Assembly: GCF_000732625.1 (NCBI RefSeq)
Contig: NZ_JPJI01000026.1
Coordinates: 124,001-188,000, forward strand
Direction of reading: 5' to 3'
DNA from: Nonlabens ulvanivorans
Lineage (GTDB): Bacteria; Bacteroidota; Bacteroidia; Flavobacteriales; Flavobacteriaceae
Length of the DNA stretch: 64,000 nucleotides
The notes below the pieces were generated by a model that had not been told where the DNA came from, did no database searches, and saw nothing but the letters and a program-made list of their open reading frames with translations. Made by a program: the position numbers and the translations under genes. Every line of letters begins with the position of its first letter. Within the stretch, counting starts at the first letter, position 1. Shown piece by piece: positions 52,579-60,744 of this stretch.

Positions 52579-55500
52579 ATGAGTAAAACCACTAACACAA
52601 AAGAAAACGGCTTTGAAAAGCACATTGTAGACCATTTAATAAATACAAATGGATATGTATTGCGTATATCACAAGATTATGACAACGTAAATTGTGTAGA
52701 TAGTGAACTCTTGTTTCAATTTTTAGATGCTACCCAACCAAAAGCAGTAGAAAAACTAAAACGCTACCATAAAGAACTGTATCAGCAAAAAATAATTAAA
52801 CGCATTAACGACCAAATAAAGCTAAAAGGTGTTATTGAAGTATTGCGTAAAGGCGTTACAGACGGGTTTACAGATACTAAAGTCCATTTGTTTTACGACA
52901 AACCAGTTTCTAATTACAACACTAAAAACAACAAGTTATATCAAGCAAATATTTTTTCGGTTATTCGTCAAGTTTACTATTCTACAAAAAACAAAAACTC
53001 TTTAGATGTAGTTAATTTTATAAATGGTTTGCCAATTATAAGTTTTGAGCTTAAAAACGAACTTACCAATCAAAATGTAAAACACGCCATAAAGCAATAC
53101 AAAACAGACCGTGACCCTAATGAGGAGTTGTTTCGTCTGGGTAGAATGGTTGTAAATTTTGCTGTAGACACAGAAGAAGTTTGGATGTGTACACAGCTAA
53201 AAGGAGACAGCTCTTATTTTTTGCCTTTCAATAAAGGAAATAATAACGGAGCAGGAAACGAACCCAATGGTGGTATAAAAACAGACTACTTGTGGAAAGA
53301 GATTTTGACTAAAGAAACTCTTACTGACATTCTTCAAAACTATGCTAAGTTAATTACAGAAGAGAAAGAATACAAAGATGCTAAGGGCAAGAAGAAAATA
53401 AAGAAATCTAAAAAATTAATCTTTCCTCGTTTTCATCAGTTAAATGCAGTTTCTCGATTATTAGTAGATGCGCAAGAAAAAGGAGCTGGTCAAAAATATT
53501 TAATACAACATTCGGCAGGTTCAGGTAAGAGTAATTCCATTTCTTGGTTGGCGCACCAATTGGTTGGTTTGCACGATAAATCTGGTTCAAAGACAATTTT
53601 TGATACCGTTATTGTTATCACAGACCGTAGAGTTTTAGACAAACAAATACGAGAAAACATAAAGCAATACCAACAAGTAAAAGGTGTTGTACAAGCCATC
53701 ACGGAGGGTAGTAAGCAATTAAAAACTGCTTTAGAAGAAGGTAAAAAAATCATAATTACTACTATTCAAAAATTCCCACATATTGTTGAGGATATTGGTG
53801 ATTTACCGAGTAATAATTTTGGAATCATTATAGACGAAGCGCATAGTAGTTTGAGCGGACAGATGGCTCGTAAATTGAATGAAACACTCGCCAATGTTTC
53901 AGATGAAGAACAGCTTCAAAGTGATTTAGAAGATTATGACGAAAAAGAAGATGATGAAGTAACGGGGGAAGATTTTATCAGAGCAATGGTAAAAGCTCGT
54001 AAACTATTACCTAATGCAAGTTATTTTGCTTTTACCGCTACACCAAAAAACAAAACCTTAGAGTTATTTGGCGAACCATTTGAACAAGATGGGAAAACCA
54101 AATACAGGGCATTTCATTTGTACTCAATGAAACAAGCCATAGAAGAAGGGTTCATCAAAGATGTATTGCTCAATTATACAACGTACCAAAGCTTTTATGC
54201 TTTGCTGAAAAAGATAGAAGACGACCCAGAGTACGATAAGAAAAAGGCTCAAAAGAAATTGAAAGCTTATGTTGAAGGTCACGACCACGCCATTAAGAAG
54301 AAAACTGTTTTGATGATTAATCACTTTATAGATAATGTGGTTAAGAAGAAAAAAATGGGTAATAAGGCAAAGGCTATGATGGTTACGAGTAGCAGAGCTA
54401 AAGCGGTACAATACAAACACGCTTTCGATAATTATCTGAAATCCATCAATAGTCCATACAAAGCAGTTGTTGGTTTTTCTGGGGAAATAGATGGAGAAAC
54501 AGAATCTAGTTTAAACGGTTTTCCGAGCGGTAACATTCCTGAGGAATTTGAAAAAGATGAATACAAGTTTTTATTGGTTGCTAATAAGTTCCAAACTGGA
54601 TTTGACCAACCACTACTTCACACTATGTATGTAGACAAGAAATTAGGTGGTGTAAACGCAGTACAGACCTTATCTAGACTAAATAGAAGTCACCAGTTAA
54701 AAACAGACACTTTTGTTTTAGATTTTGCTAATTCTTCTGAGGATATAGAAAAGGCATTTAAGCCCTATTTTGAAAATACAATTTTAGGAGAGGCTACAGA
54801 CCCAAATAAGTTATTTGATTTACAAGATGCTTTAGACAATTATCAAGTCTATTCTAGAGAGCAAGTAGAAGAATTTTCCAATAAGATTCTAGCAAATGTA
54901 ACTGTAGACCAACTACACGACATTTTAGACCAGTCTAGTGCGGTATTTAGAGAAGATTTAGAAGAAGAGCAACAAGCGGATTTTAGAGCTAAAGTAAAGA
55001 CCTATGTGCGATTGTATATTTTTCTATCACAAATTGTAGACTTTGAAAATGCGTATTTAGAACGTCTATATATTTTCTTAAATCATTTGCAAAACAAATT
55101 GGGAACAGAAGCTGAACCTGATTTTTCACAAGGTGTTTTAGATAATATAGATATGGATAGTTACCGCTTACAATTGGAGGCTACCACAAATATAGCAATG
55201 GAACAAGGAGAAGATTTACTGCCTATTCCAACAGAAATGAGAGGTGGCACAACTGACCCAGAAATTGACCAATTATCAAACATTATTCAAACTTTTAATG
55301 ACCGCTACGGAACTGAGTTTGAAGATGCTGATAAGGTGAGGCAAATGGCTGAAAGCATCGTCAATGGAGTAGCTAAGAATAAAGATATGCTAAACTCTAT
55401 TGAGCATTCTGATGAACAGAACGCAAGAATCACGAGTGATAAAATAGCACAAGACGAATTACTAAAGCATGTTACTACTAACTTTGATTTTTATAAAGTA

Positions 55501-55584
55501 ATAAATGATAATCCTGAAGCTAAAGAGGAATTTAATTCTATGGTTTTCAACATGGTGAAAGAAATAGCAAGAAAATCACTCTAA
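52579..55584 (+). CDS. hsdR: Type I restriction endonuclease HsdR
   Basis: 1001 residues, normal for HsdR. The N-terminal nuclease domain includes GLPIISFELKNELTNQNVKHAIKQY (the PD-(D/E)xK core E-x-K near 155). The translocase motor: Walker A HSAGSGKSNSISWL near 310, DEAH (IIIDEAHSSLSG) near 418, motif III FAFTATPK near 475, and QTLSRLNRSH near 698. The C-terminal helical domain mediates contact with HsdM/S. It starts 2 bp after HsdS. No frameshift or internal stop is seen, so the operon appears complete. Confidence 0.95.
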   Translation: MSKTTNTKENGFEKHIVDHLINTNGYVLRISQDYDNVNCVDSELLFQFLDATQPKAVEKLKRYHKELYQQKIIKRINDQIKLKGVIEVLRKGVTDGFTDTKVHLFYDKPVSNYNTKNNKLYQANIFSVIRQVYYSTKNKNSLDVVNFINGLPIISFELKNELTNQNVKHAIKQYKTDRDPNEELFRLGRMVVNFAVDTEEVWMCTQLKGDSSYFLPFNKGNNNGAGNEPNGGIKTDYLWKEILTKETLTDILQNYAKLITEEKEYKDAKGKKKIKKSKKLIFPRFHQLNAVSRLLVDAQEKGAGQKYLIQHSAGSGKSNSISWLAHQLVGLHDKSGSKTIFDTVIVITDRRVLDKQIRENIKQYQQVKGVVQAITEGSKQLKTALEEGKKIIITTIQKFPHIVEDIGDLPSNNFGIIIDEAHSSLSGQMARKLNETLANVSDEEQLQSDLEDYDEKEDDEVTGEDFIRAMVKARKLLPNASYFAFTATPKNKTLELFGEPFEQDGKTKYRAFHLYSMKQAIEEGFIKDVLLNYTTYQSFYALLKKIEDDPEYDKKKAQKKLKAYVEGHDHAIKKKTVLMINHFIDNVVKKKKMGNKAKAMMVTSSRAKAVQYKHAFDNYLKSINSPYKAVVGFSGEIDGETESSLNGFPSGNIPEEFEKDEYKFLLVANKFQTGFDQPLLHTMYVDKKLGGVNAVQTLSRLNRSHQLKTDTFVLDFANSSEDIEKAFKPYFENTILGEATDPNKLFDLQDALDNYQVYSREQVEEFSNKILANVTVDQLHDILDQSSAVFREDLEEEQQADFRAKVKTYVRLYIFLSQIVDFENAYLERLYIFLNHLQNKLGTEAEPDFSQGVLDNIDMDSYRLQLEATTNIAMEQGEDLLPIPTEMRGGTTDPEIDQLSNIIQTFNDRYGTEFEDADKVRQMAESIVNGVAKNKDMLNSIEHSDEQNARITSDKIAQDELLKHVTTNFDFYKVINDNPEAKEEFNSMVFNMVKEIARKSL

Positions 55585-55594
55585 GTTAGCAACT

Positions 55595-56479
55595 ATGCGT
55601 TTAAAAAAGAATTCTAAATTAACATTCTCTGAAATCACTAATTTAAAAGAATCTTTTATCGAAAAGGGGTGGGATAAATTCTTAGGTTTTGATGCCTTCT
55701 TCGATAATTATTGTGATTTTTTAGAAGAATTGAATAAAGAGCAGTGTCAATTAATAGGTGAACTAACTGATGACTTTTTATGGATTCCAGATATTTCATA
55801 CTTTGAAAATCTAATTATCGCACTGAATAAATTAACTCAATTTGAACATCTTAATTTTGATAAGATATATATCGTCCCAATATTAAGTAACAAAGATAGA
55901 AAGAAAAATAAGCCTAAAAGTTCTACAAAAGTAGCTTATGAGTTTCAAAGTACCCTCTTAAATTTTGATGATAGATTTGGCGATTCAGAATTCATTGTAA
56001 TTAATAATTATGAAACTCTTCCAAAAAAATCAAAAATTGAAGGTAACAATCACCCTGTAATTCTTGTTGATGACTTCATTGGCACTGGTGAAAGTGCCAT
56101 TACAGCATTAAGTGAACTTTTAGCTGTAAGACAATATTCAAATAAGCACTTATTTTTTTTAACTTTAGTAGGTCAAGAAAAAGGTTTACATGCATTAAAA
56201 GCTAAAGGATATAATGTAGCATATAGTATTCTTAGAAAAATGGGGTTGGATGATAAATACGTAGGAGCGGAATTACAGCGAAATAAAGATATAATGAATA
56301 GTATCGAAGATGTGTTGGAAAAAGACTTGAATTTTGAAAGGATAAAATATTCCTTCGGATATAAAAACTCTCAGTCTCTTGTTTCGATGGTAAGAACGCC
56401 TAACAATACTTTTCCGTTGTATTGGTTTTCACCTAAACTAAATGATAATAAAAAAAGGAAAGCTCCTTTCCCAAGATAG
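55595..56479 (+). CDS. Retron-associated phosphoribosyltransferase-like protein
   Basis: 294 residues. The hallmark PRPP-binding loop of PRTases is near 152-168: a run of hydrophobics, two acidics, then glycines (VILVDDFIGTGESAITAL). The rest fits the Rossmann-like fold (IYIVPILS strand, KHLFFLTLVGQEKGLHALK after). The N-terminal 90 residues and the C-terminus (RTPNNTFPLYWFSPKL) are additional. It starts 10 bp after HsdR and leads into a small winged-helix gene and a retron RT. The order PRTase + winged helix + ncRNA + RT corresponds to what I remember as a type III retron. The substrate base is unknown. Confidence 0.78.
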   Translation: MRLKKNSKLTFSEITNLKESFIEKGWDKFLGFDAFFDNYCDFLEELNKEQCQLIGELTDDFLWIPDISYFENLIIALNKLTQFEHLNFDKIYIVPILSNKDRKKNKPKSSTKVAYEFQSTLLNFDDRFGDSEFIVINNYETLPKKSKIEGNNHPVILVDDFIGTGESAITALSELLAVRQYSNKHLFFLTLVGQEKGLHALKAKGYNVAYSILRKMGLDDKYVGAELQRNKDIMNSIEDVLEKDLNFERIKYSFGYKNSQSLVSMVRTPNNTFPLYWFSPKLNDNKKRKAPFPR

Positions 56480-56482
56480 AAT

Positions 56483-56797
56483 ATGGAAATATCAACAATT
56501 ATTAAAATTTTACTTCTCGTAAAAAATAATGGAAATATCTCAGAGCTATTAAAAGATGGTTACACTTACGGTCAAATAGCACGAATGACAAACGAGTGCA
56601 TGGATGAAGGTTTTCTTGAAAAAGATGTCAACCAAATTAAAGTGTCCACTAAAGGTTTAGGATATTTAGATGAGAAATTTGCTAAAAAAAATAAGTTTGG
56701 AAGTGAAAGTTGGATAGTACCAGAGGAAAAAAGTAAAATTATGCAATTAGGTAAAAATGAGATATATTTACCCAATAGAAAAGAACTTGATTTTTAG
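56483..56797 (+). CDS. Retron-associated small winged-helix-like protein
   Basis: 104 residues. Helical pattern with a turn (EISTIIKILLLVKNNGNISELLKDG-YTYGQIARMTNECMDEGFLEKD, then a wing-like VSTKGLGYLDEK). This is consistent with a small winged-helix DNA-binding protein, but the family is not identified by motif alone. It begins 3 bp after the PRTase-like gene, and its final stop codon TAG (56795-56797) lies inside the predicted start of the retron RNA, next to the a1 repeat. Confidence 0.6.
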   Translation: MEISTIIKILLLVKNNGNISELLKDGYTYGQIARMTNECMDEGFLEKDVNQIKVSTKGLGYLDEKFAKKNKFGSESWIVPEEKSKIMQLGKNEIYLPNRKELDF

Positions 56798-56952
56798 AAT
56801 TCTGAATGGTGAGTCACCATTTATTTAGAGAACTTACTTTCAAGCAAAACAACTTAAAATAAAGATTCAATCCGTAGGTATTCATCTTTTTTTTAAGTTG
56901 TTTTATCAGAACGGGGGCTTTTTTCAAGTCCCCCGTTCATAAGGAAAATCAA
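56787..56952 (+). ncRNA. Retron msr-msd RNA (predicted)
   Basis: A structured non-coding interval directly before the RT. Outer inverted repeats: a1 TTGATTTT (56787-56794) and a2 AAAATCAA (56945-56952), 8 of 8 complementary, with a2 ending on the RT start codon. After a1, TTAG places a candidate branching G at 56797. An msr hairpin follows, AATGGTGA-G-TCACCATT (56805-56821). The long msd hairpin has a 14-bp perfect stem AAAACAACTTAAAA / TTTTAAGTTGTTTT (56846-56859 and 56891-56904) and an inner AAAGAT/ATCTTT stem. A second hairpin, GAACGGGGG / CCCCCGTTC (56909-56917, 56930-56938), is not followed by a T-run, so it is not a terminator. Boundaries are inferred. Confidence 0.65.
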
Positions 56953-57986
56953 TGAAAAATTTTGAGTCTTACAAATCCGAGTTTACTAAAAGGGCTTATA
57001 ACGAAGGATTTTCAAGTGATGAGATATCCAAATGTCTTAATTATTCGGAAACGCTTTTAAAAAAGAATCTACCTATTATATTTAATTCATCTCATCTTTC
57101 TGCATTAGTTGGATACAATAAGGATTATTTAAATAGAGTATCTAAAGTAAATAAAACTTCATATTTCTACAGGGATTATTATATCCCAAAAAAGAATGGA
57201 GAAAAGCGTTTGATAAGGGAACCTTTACCCAGTTTAAAACAAATTCAGAGATGGCTACTTGATAACCTTTTTATAAAATTACCTATTAGTCCTTATGCTA
57301 AAGCTTACAGAGCTAAGAAAGGCATTCGAGACCATGTTAGGTATCATAAGAAAGAAGAAGTTGTAATAACAATGGACATCGAAAAGTTCTTTGATAATTT
57401 AGAATCAGGTTTAATAGTTAATATACTTTTATCAAAAGGTTACTCATTTCAGGTAGCCAATTTGATAACTAAAATATGTACATTAAATGATGTATTACCG
57501 CAAGGCGCACCTACTAGCCCAGCAATTTCGAATATATTGTTATACGAGTTTGACAACGAGATTTCCAAATACACAAATAGTAAAGGTTTAAAGTACACTC
57601 GTTACGCTGATGATTTAGCATTTTCAGGAAGCATACAAGACGTTGACACTCTTATTAAAATAGTAAAAGAGAACTTAGCAAAAATTAATTTGAAAATAAA
57701 TCATTCTAAAACTAGGGTGATGTCTAAAAAAGCAAGACAAATTATATCTGGGATTGTCGTAAATGACAAAATTCAAGTGCCAAGAAAAGACAGAGATGAC
57801 CTTAGACAGGCAATGTATTACATTGAGAAATTCAGTTTGGAAGAACACCTAAAGAAAATTGACTGTAATAAAGCAAATTACATAGAACATCTACTGGGTA
57901 AAGCGAATTATATGCTTAAAATAAATCCTAAAGATGAAAAGATAAAAGTTATTTATAACAAATTGAAGGTCATGAAAACTGGATGA
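56952..57986 (+). CDS. Retron reverse transcriptase
   Basis: 344 residues, normal for retron RTs. Finger and palm motifs are intact: IPKKNGEKRLIREPLP near 75-90, KAYRAKKGIRDHVRYH near 117-132 (the NAxxH equivalent has shifted residues but keeps the last His), MDIEKFFDNL near 138, LPQGAPTSPAISN near 180-192, and the catalytic YADD in YTRYADDLAFSG near 217-221. The retron-specific VTG region reads ISGIVVN near 272. It would use the upstream RNA as primer and template to make msDNA. It is the last gene of the R-M/retron operon. Confidence 0.93.
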   Translation: MKNFESYKSEFTKRAYNEGFSSDEISKCLNYSETLLKKNLPIIFNSSHLSALVGYNKDYLNRVSKVNKTSYFYRDYYIPKKNGEKRLIREPLPSLKQIQRWLLDNLFIKLPISPYAKAYRAKKGIRDHVRYHKKEEVVITMDIEKFFDNLESGLIVNILLSKGYSFQVANLITKICTLNDVLPQGAPTSPAISNILLYEFDNEISKYTNSKGLKYTRYADDLAFSGSIQDVDTLIKIVKENLAKINLKINHSKTRVMSKKARQIISGIVVNDKIQVPRKDRDDLRQAMYYIEKFSLEEHLKKIDCNKANYIEHLLGKANYMLKINPKDEKIKVIYNKLKVMKTG

Positions 57987-58252
57987 TAGAATCTAAATCA
58001 TATAGAAATCTTTAATTTAAATCTCAACAATACCTAAGTAAAGAATAGTACCCACTGTGATTTTTAGCTTTTACGTCTTTTAAGCGTGCTATTATAGAAC
58101 CGTTAACATAACGTAAGACGACCAAAAATATCATTTAATTGAGGTTTAAAAACCCTTTCACTAGAAGCGTGAAAGAATTATAAGCGACTAAAGCATACAT
58201 TAATGCTAAGAAAATATAATTCAGCTTCTTTAAAAATTTAAAAGGTTTTTAT
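57987..58252. other. 265-bp intergenic region between convergent operons
   Basis: No gene or terminator is obvious. It contains a small hairpin CTTTCAC / GTGAAAG (58155-58161 and 58169-58175) and A/T-rich flanks. Confidence 0.3.
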
Positions 58253-58405
58253 TTATCGGAATAGGTTTAAAAATTTCTCCCACATATTTTTGGGCGGTAA
58301 TTGTTTGTAGGTAGTTATGTATTCACCACATCCCTCGCATAAAAGAGGCAAGTTATCAGGATACATATTAAAATTTCCAGCACAATTTTTACAAAATTCA
58401 GCCAT
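58253..58405 (-). CDS. Tiny double-CxxC zinc-ribbon-like protein
   Basis: 50 residues, too short for common ORF cutoffs. Two CxxC pairs, CKNC near 5-8 and CEGC near 23-26, spaced as in a zinc ribbon. The N-terminus MAEFCKNC and the tail MWEKFLNLFR are characteristic. Open from the ATG at 58405 to the stop at 58253. It is the last of a four-gene minus-strand run with the serine recombinase; 6 bp separate it from the preceding gene. The function is unknown. Confidence 0.65.
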   Translation of the reverse strand: MAEFCKNCAGNFNMYPDNLPLLCEGCGEYITTYKQLPPKNMWEKFLNLFR

Positions 58406-58411
58406 ATGTCT

Positions 58412-58711
58412 TTATAATTTAAGTTGTGATTTTACATATCTACTTACGGAATCACTTAAAGATGGCTCTAACTCATCAAGTTTTTGGATGTCATCCCAAA
58501 AAGAGTCCAAGATGCATAGCTCATCATACTGATACACCTGCCATTCACTGATCTTAGTTTCCTTTATACTTTTCAGGAAATTCATCTTTTTGACTCGCTC
58601 CTGCTTATCGATACTAAGTTCTCCTAAATTCACGAAGAAATCAAGGAACACTAAGTCTGATAGTGAGGTGTCATAACGACACGCCTTTTCTATATAATCT
58701 ATATCACTCAT
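58412..58711 (-). CDS. Small acidic protein of unknown function
   Basis: 99 residues from the ATG at 58711, chosen because it overlaps the upstream stop by one base (TAATG); an earlier ATG at 58726 is possible. The sequence is helical and acidic (SDIDYIEKACRYDTSLSDLVFLDFF; CILDSFWDDIQKLDELEPSLSD). No family is recognised. It is part of the recombinase operon. Confidence 0.55.
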   Translation of the reverse strand: MSDIDYIEKACRYDTSLSDLVFLDFFVNLGELSIDKQERVKKMNFLKSIKETKISEWQVYQYDELCILDSFWDDIQKLDELEPSLSDSVSRYVKSQLKL

Positions 58712-58917
58712 TAGGTTAAACTCCAAGTGACTTCACCTATCTCAAGTTCGTTCTGCATTTTAAAATCAATCCACGAGATACCGCCTTCTATAGAGTTGAG
58801 CTCTACGGTAAATCCTGAATGAGTTTCCTCTTCAAAGTTTATTTGAGTTCCATTAGCGATTTCTTGATTCAATAATTTGTATTGCTCTTCTGAAAGCTCT
58901 ATTTTTAATTCCCTCAT
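58711..58917 (-). CDS. Small protein of unknown function
   Basis: 68 residues, acidic (MRELKIELSEEQYKLLNQEI ... SIEGGISWIDFKMQNELEIGE). No domain recognised. It overlaps the next gene by one base and follows the serine recombinase by 18 bp. Confidence 0.5.
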   Translation of the reverse strand: MRELKIELSEEQYKLLNQEIANGTQINFEEETHSGFTVELNSIEGGISWIDFKMQNELEIGEVTWSLT

Positions 58918-58935
58918 TATGGATAATTTAATATT

Positions 58936-59592
58936 TTAGTTAAGTAATCTACTTATTTGTATTGAGTTAAATTTATAACCTCTGGAAGTTAAAAATCCAT
59001 TTTCATTTAAGTCATCTGCAATACTTTGAAGAGTAAAACCTTTTTCCCTTAAAACCTTAGCATAACTGCTCGCTCTTCTATTATTTTGATTAAGTTGTTT
59101 TTTAAATCTCATCGATAGCGCACCTTTACGTCTACCCTCATTAGTCAAATTATTTGGACTTCCTAATTTGAAGCCTTGTTCCTTTTTTACTTTTAAAGCT
59201 GCTTTCGTTCGTTCACTAATCTTCTGTCGTTCATCCTTCGCAATAGCCAATTTTAAATTCTTTAAGAGCTCATTATCATTTGGCGAGTCGGACTCGATGT
59301 AACTAACTCCTAGGTCTTCCAAACGGACGGCTATCTTAAACCCACTTCTAGATAATCGGTCTAGCTTCTTCACAATAAGAGTAGCTTTATTTGTTTGGCA
59401 AGCAATAATTGCTTTATTAAGATTCTCTCTGTTATTGTCACTACCTGATTTAATATCGGTGAATGATTCAACTAATACTCCACTAGTTGATTTTATATAT
59501 TTCAAAATAGAGTCTTTCTGCGATTGAAGACCTAAACCTGATATTCCCTGTTCTTTTGTAGAAACCCTGTAGTAAGCAATAAACTTCTTCAT
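58936..59592 (-). CDS. Serine recombinase (resolvase family)
   Basis: 218 residues from the ATG at 59592 (MKKFIAYYRVST), since upstream residues do not fit. The resolvase N-terminal domain is clear: YYRVSTKEQ with the nucleophile Ser11, SQKDSILKYI, then VKKLDRLSRSGFK with the conserved Arg residues. The C-terminal part is an HTH (TLQSIADDLNENGFLTSRG...SIQISRLLN) preceded by a basic linker. It is a small resolvase/invertase class enzyme, not a large integrase, so it would act on short sites. A composite inverted repeat 165 bp upstream may be its target. Confidence 0.88.
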   Translation of the reverse strand: MKKFIAYYRVSTKEQGISGLGLQSQKDSILKYIKSTSGVLVESFTDIKSGSDNNRENLNKAIIACQTNKATLIVKKLDRLSRSGFKIAVRLEDLGVSYIESDSPNDNELLKNLKLAIAKDERQKISERTKAALKVKKEQGFKLGSPNNLTNEGRRKGALSMRFKKQLNQNNRRASSYAKVLREKGFTLQSIADDLNENGFLTSRGYKFNSIQISRLLN

Positions 59593-60030
59593 ATTTATAA
59601 AGATAATCATTTTATAACAAAACTGAAACCACCGTTTATGATTTGTTACAAGTAATAAATCTGATTGTATTTGTCACGACAACTCGATAAATATTAAAAC
59701 TATTTTTGGAATGAATTTGAGAAAAACCTAAGGATTTAAAACTGTAGGTCTATCTTTAGTATTAAGTAGTCATTTTTAATTGTAAAAAAATATACAAAAT
59801 GACTTAAAAAGAATACTATTGAAATTATACGTTTAAGAGTAACTCTATCAATAGATTAACTGTCTTAATATATGTATATTAAATAAATATTATTATAAAA
59901 TACCCCAATTTCAGAAAAGACCTAACACAGTTGCCATAACCGCCTAATGGTCTTGTTTTTATATTTTAAGTATAAATTGAGCTTTTTGAAATTTAGAAAC
60001 GCAAACCATATATAAAGTAAAGAATTATTA
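59593..60030. other. 438-bp AT-rich intergenic region with a composite inverted repeat
   Basis: 59757-59818: TAGTATT ... GTCATTTT, then AAAATGAC ... AATACTA, two nested arm pairs (59757-59763 with 59812-59818; 59769-59776 with 59796-59803) and asymmetric spacers. At 59917-59954 AAGACC ... GGTCTT is followed by a T-rich stretch and could be a terminator or regulatory hairpin. The rest is A/T-rich with no gene. Confidence 0.5.
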
Positions 60031-60741
60031 ATGATACAATTAATAGATAGAAAACATATCAAGTCTGACGGTATAATGAAATTAATATCAGATAATGGCT
60101 TATTATCTCAACGCACTCAGAAAGAACTGATGAGGATTCCTTGTATTAGAACTAGAACTATTCTACTACAATTTACTATTCTTCGAAAGCAAGTAGATAA
60201 CAAAGTACAAACTTTTCTTCCTCCCAATGAGCTTAAAGAACTTGTAACCAATTTATTGAAGGAAAATGAAAATTACTATAAACAGCTGGAACTGGAAAAA
60301 TCTAAAAGTATAGCCATATATCGTAACCAAGAAATGAAGAGTTTAGGTCTTACTATGAAGGCATATGCTAAAAGACTAGGTATCAGCTACTCCCATTTGA
60401 AAAGGCTACAGAGTCTTCATATAAAGCCCAAATCATACGATTTCAAAAGTATAATAGACACTCACAAAAGAATTACAAGGCTACAAATAAGCTTAAAAGA
60501 GTATGCCAGACGAGAAGGAATAAGCTATATAAAGCTTTACAGAGAACAACAGATAATGAAATTACCCTCAATTATTTTAAAAGATATCGAATCTGGTAAA
60601 ATAGATTTAAAGACCGCTAAATATTATTTAAAGTTACCTAGAAGTAACAGAGAACAAGTATTCAAAAAGAATTATCATTTAATGTATGATAAGAAAGAAC
60701 TACAACAACATCTTGAAAGGGAATCCAATAAATTAAAATGA
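60031..60741 (+). CDS. Tandem HTH protein (ParB-like C-terminus)
   Basis: 236 residues. Two related helix-turn-helix units, residues 98-126 (LTMKAYAKRLGISYSHLKRL core) and 144-172 (ISLKEYARREGISYIKLYRE core), separated by 46 residues, suggest an internal duplication. The following segment KDIESGKIDLKTAKYYL resembles the end of the ParB/KorB HTH (ESGKI-like). The N-terminal 90 residues are helical without a recognisable family. It starts the operon 60031-63457, with only 3 bp to the next gene. The function could be regulation, replication or partition; I cannot choose. Confidence 0.6.
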   Translation: MIQLIDRKHIKSDGIMKLISDNGLLSQRTQKELMRIPCIRTRTILLQFTILRKQVDNKVQTFLPPNELKELVTNLLKENENYYKQLELEKSKSIAIYRNQEMKSLGLTMKAYAKRLGISYSHLKRLQSLHIKPKSYDFKSIIDTHKRITRLQISLKEYARREGISYIKLYREQQIMKLPSIILKDIESGKIDLKTAKYYLKLPRSNREQVFKKNYHLMYDKKELQQHLERESNKLK

Positions 60742-60744
60742 AGC

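Noticed and set aside
56909-56938. GC-rich hairpin as a terminator before the RT gene
   Set aside because: No T-run follows and it lies 14 bp before the RT start; it fits better as part of the retron RNA.
58936-59592. Large phage-type integrase responsible for island insertion
   Set aside because: At 218 residues it lacks the large C-terminal part of serine integrases; it is of the small resolvase class.
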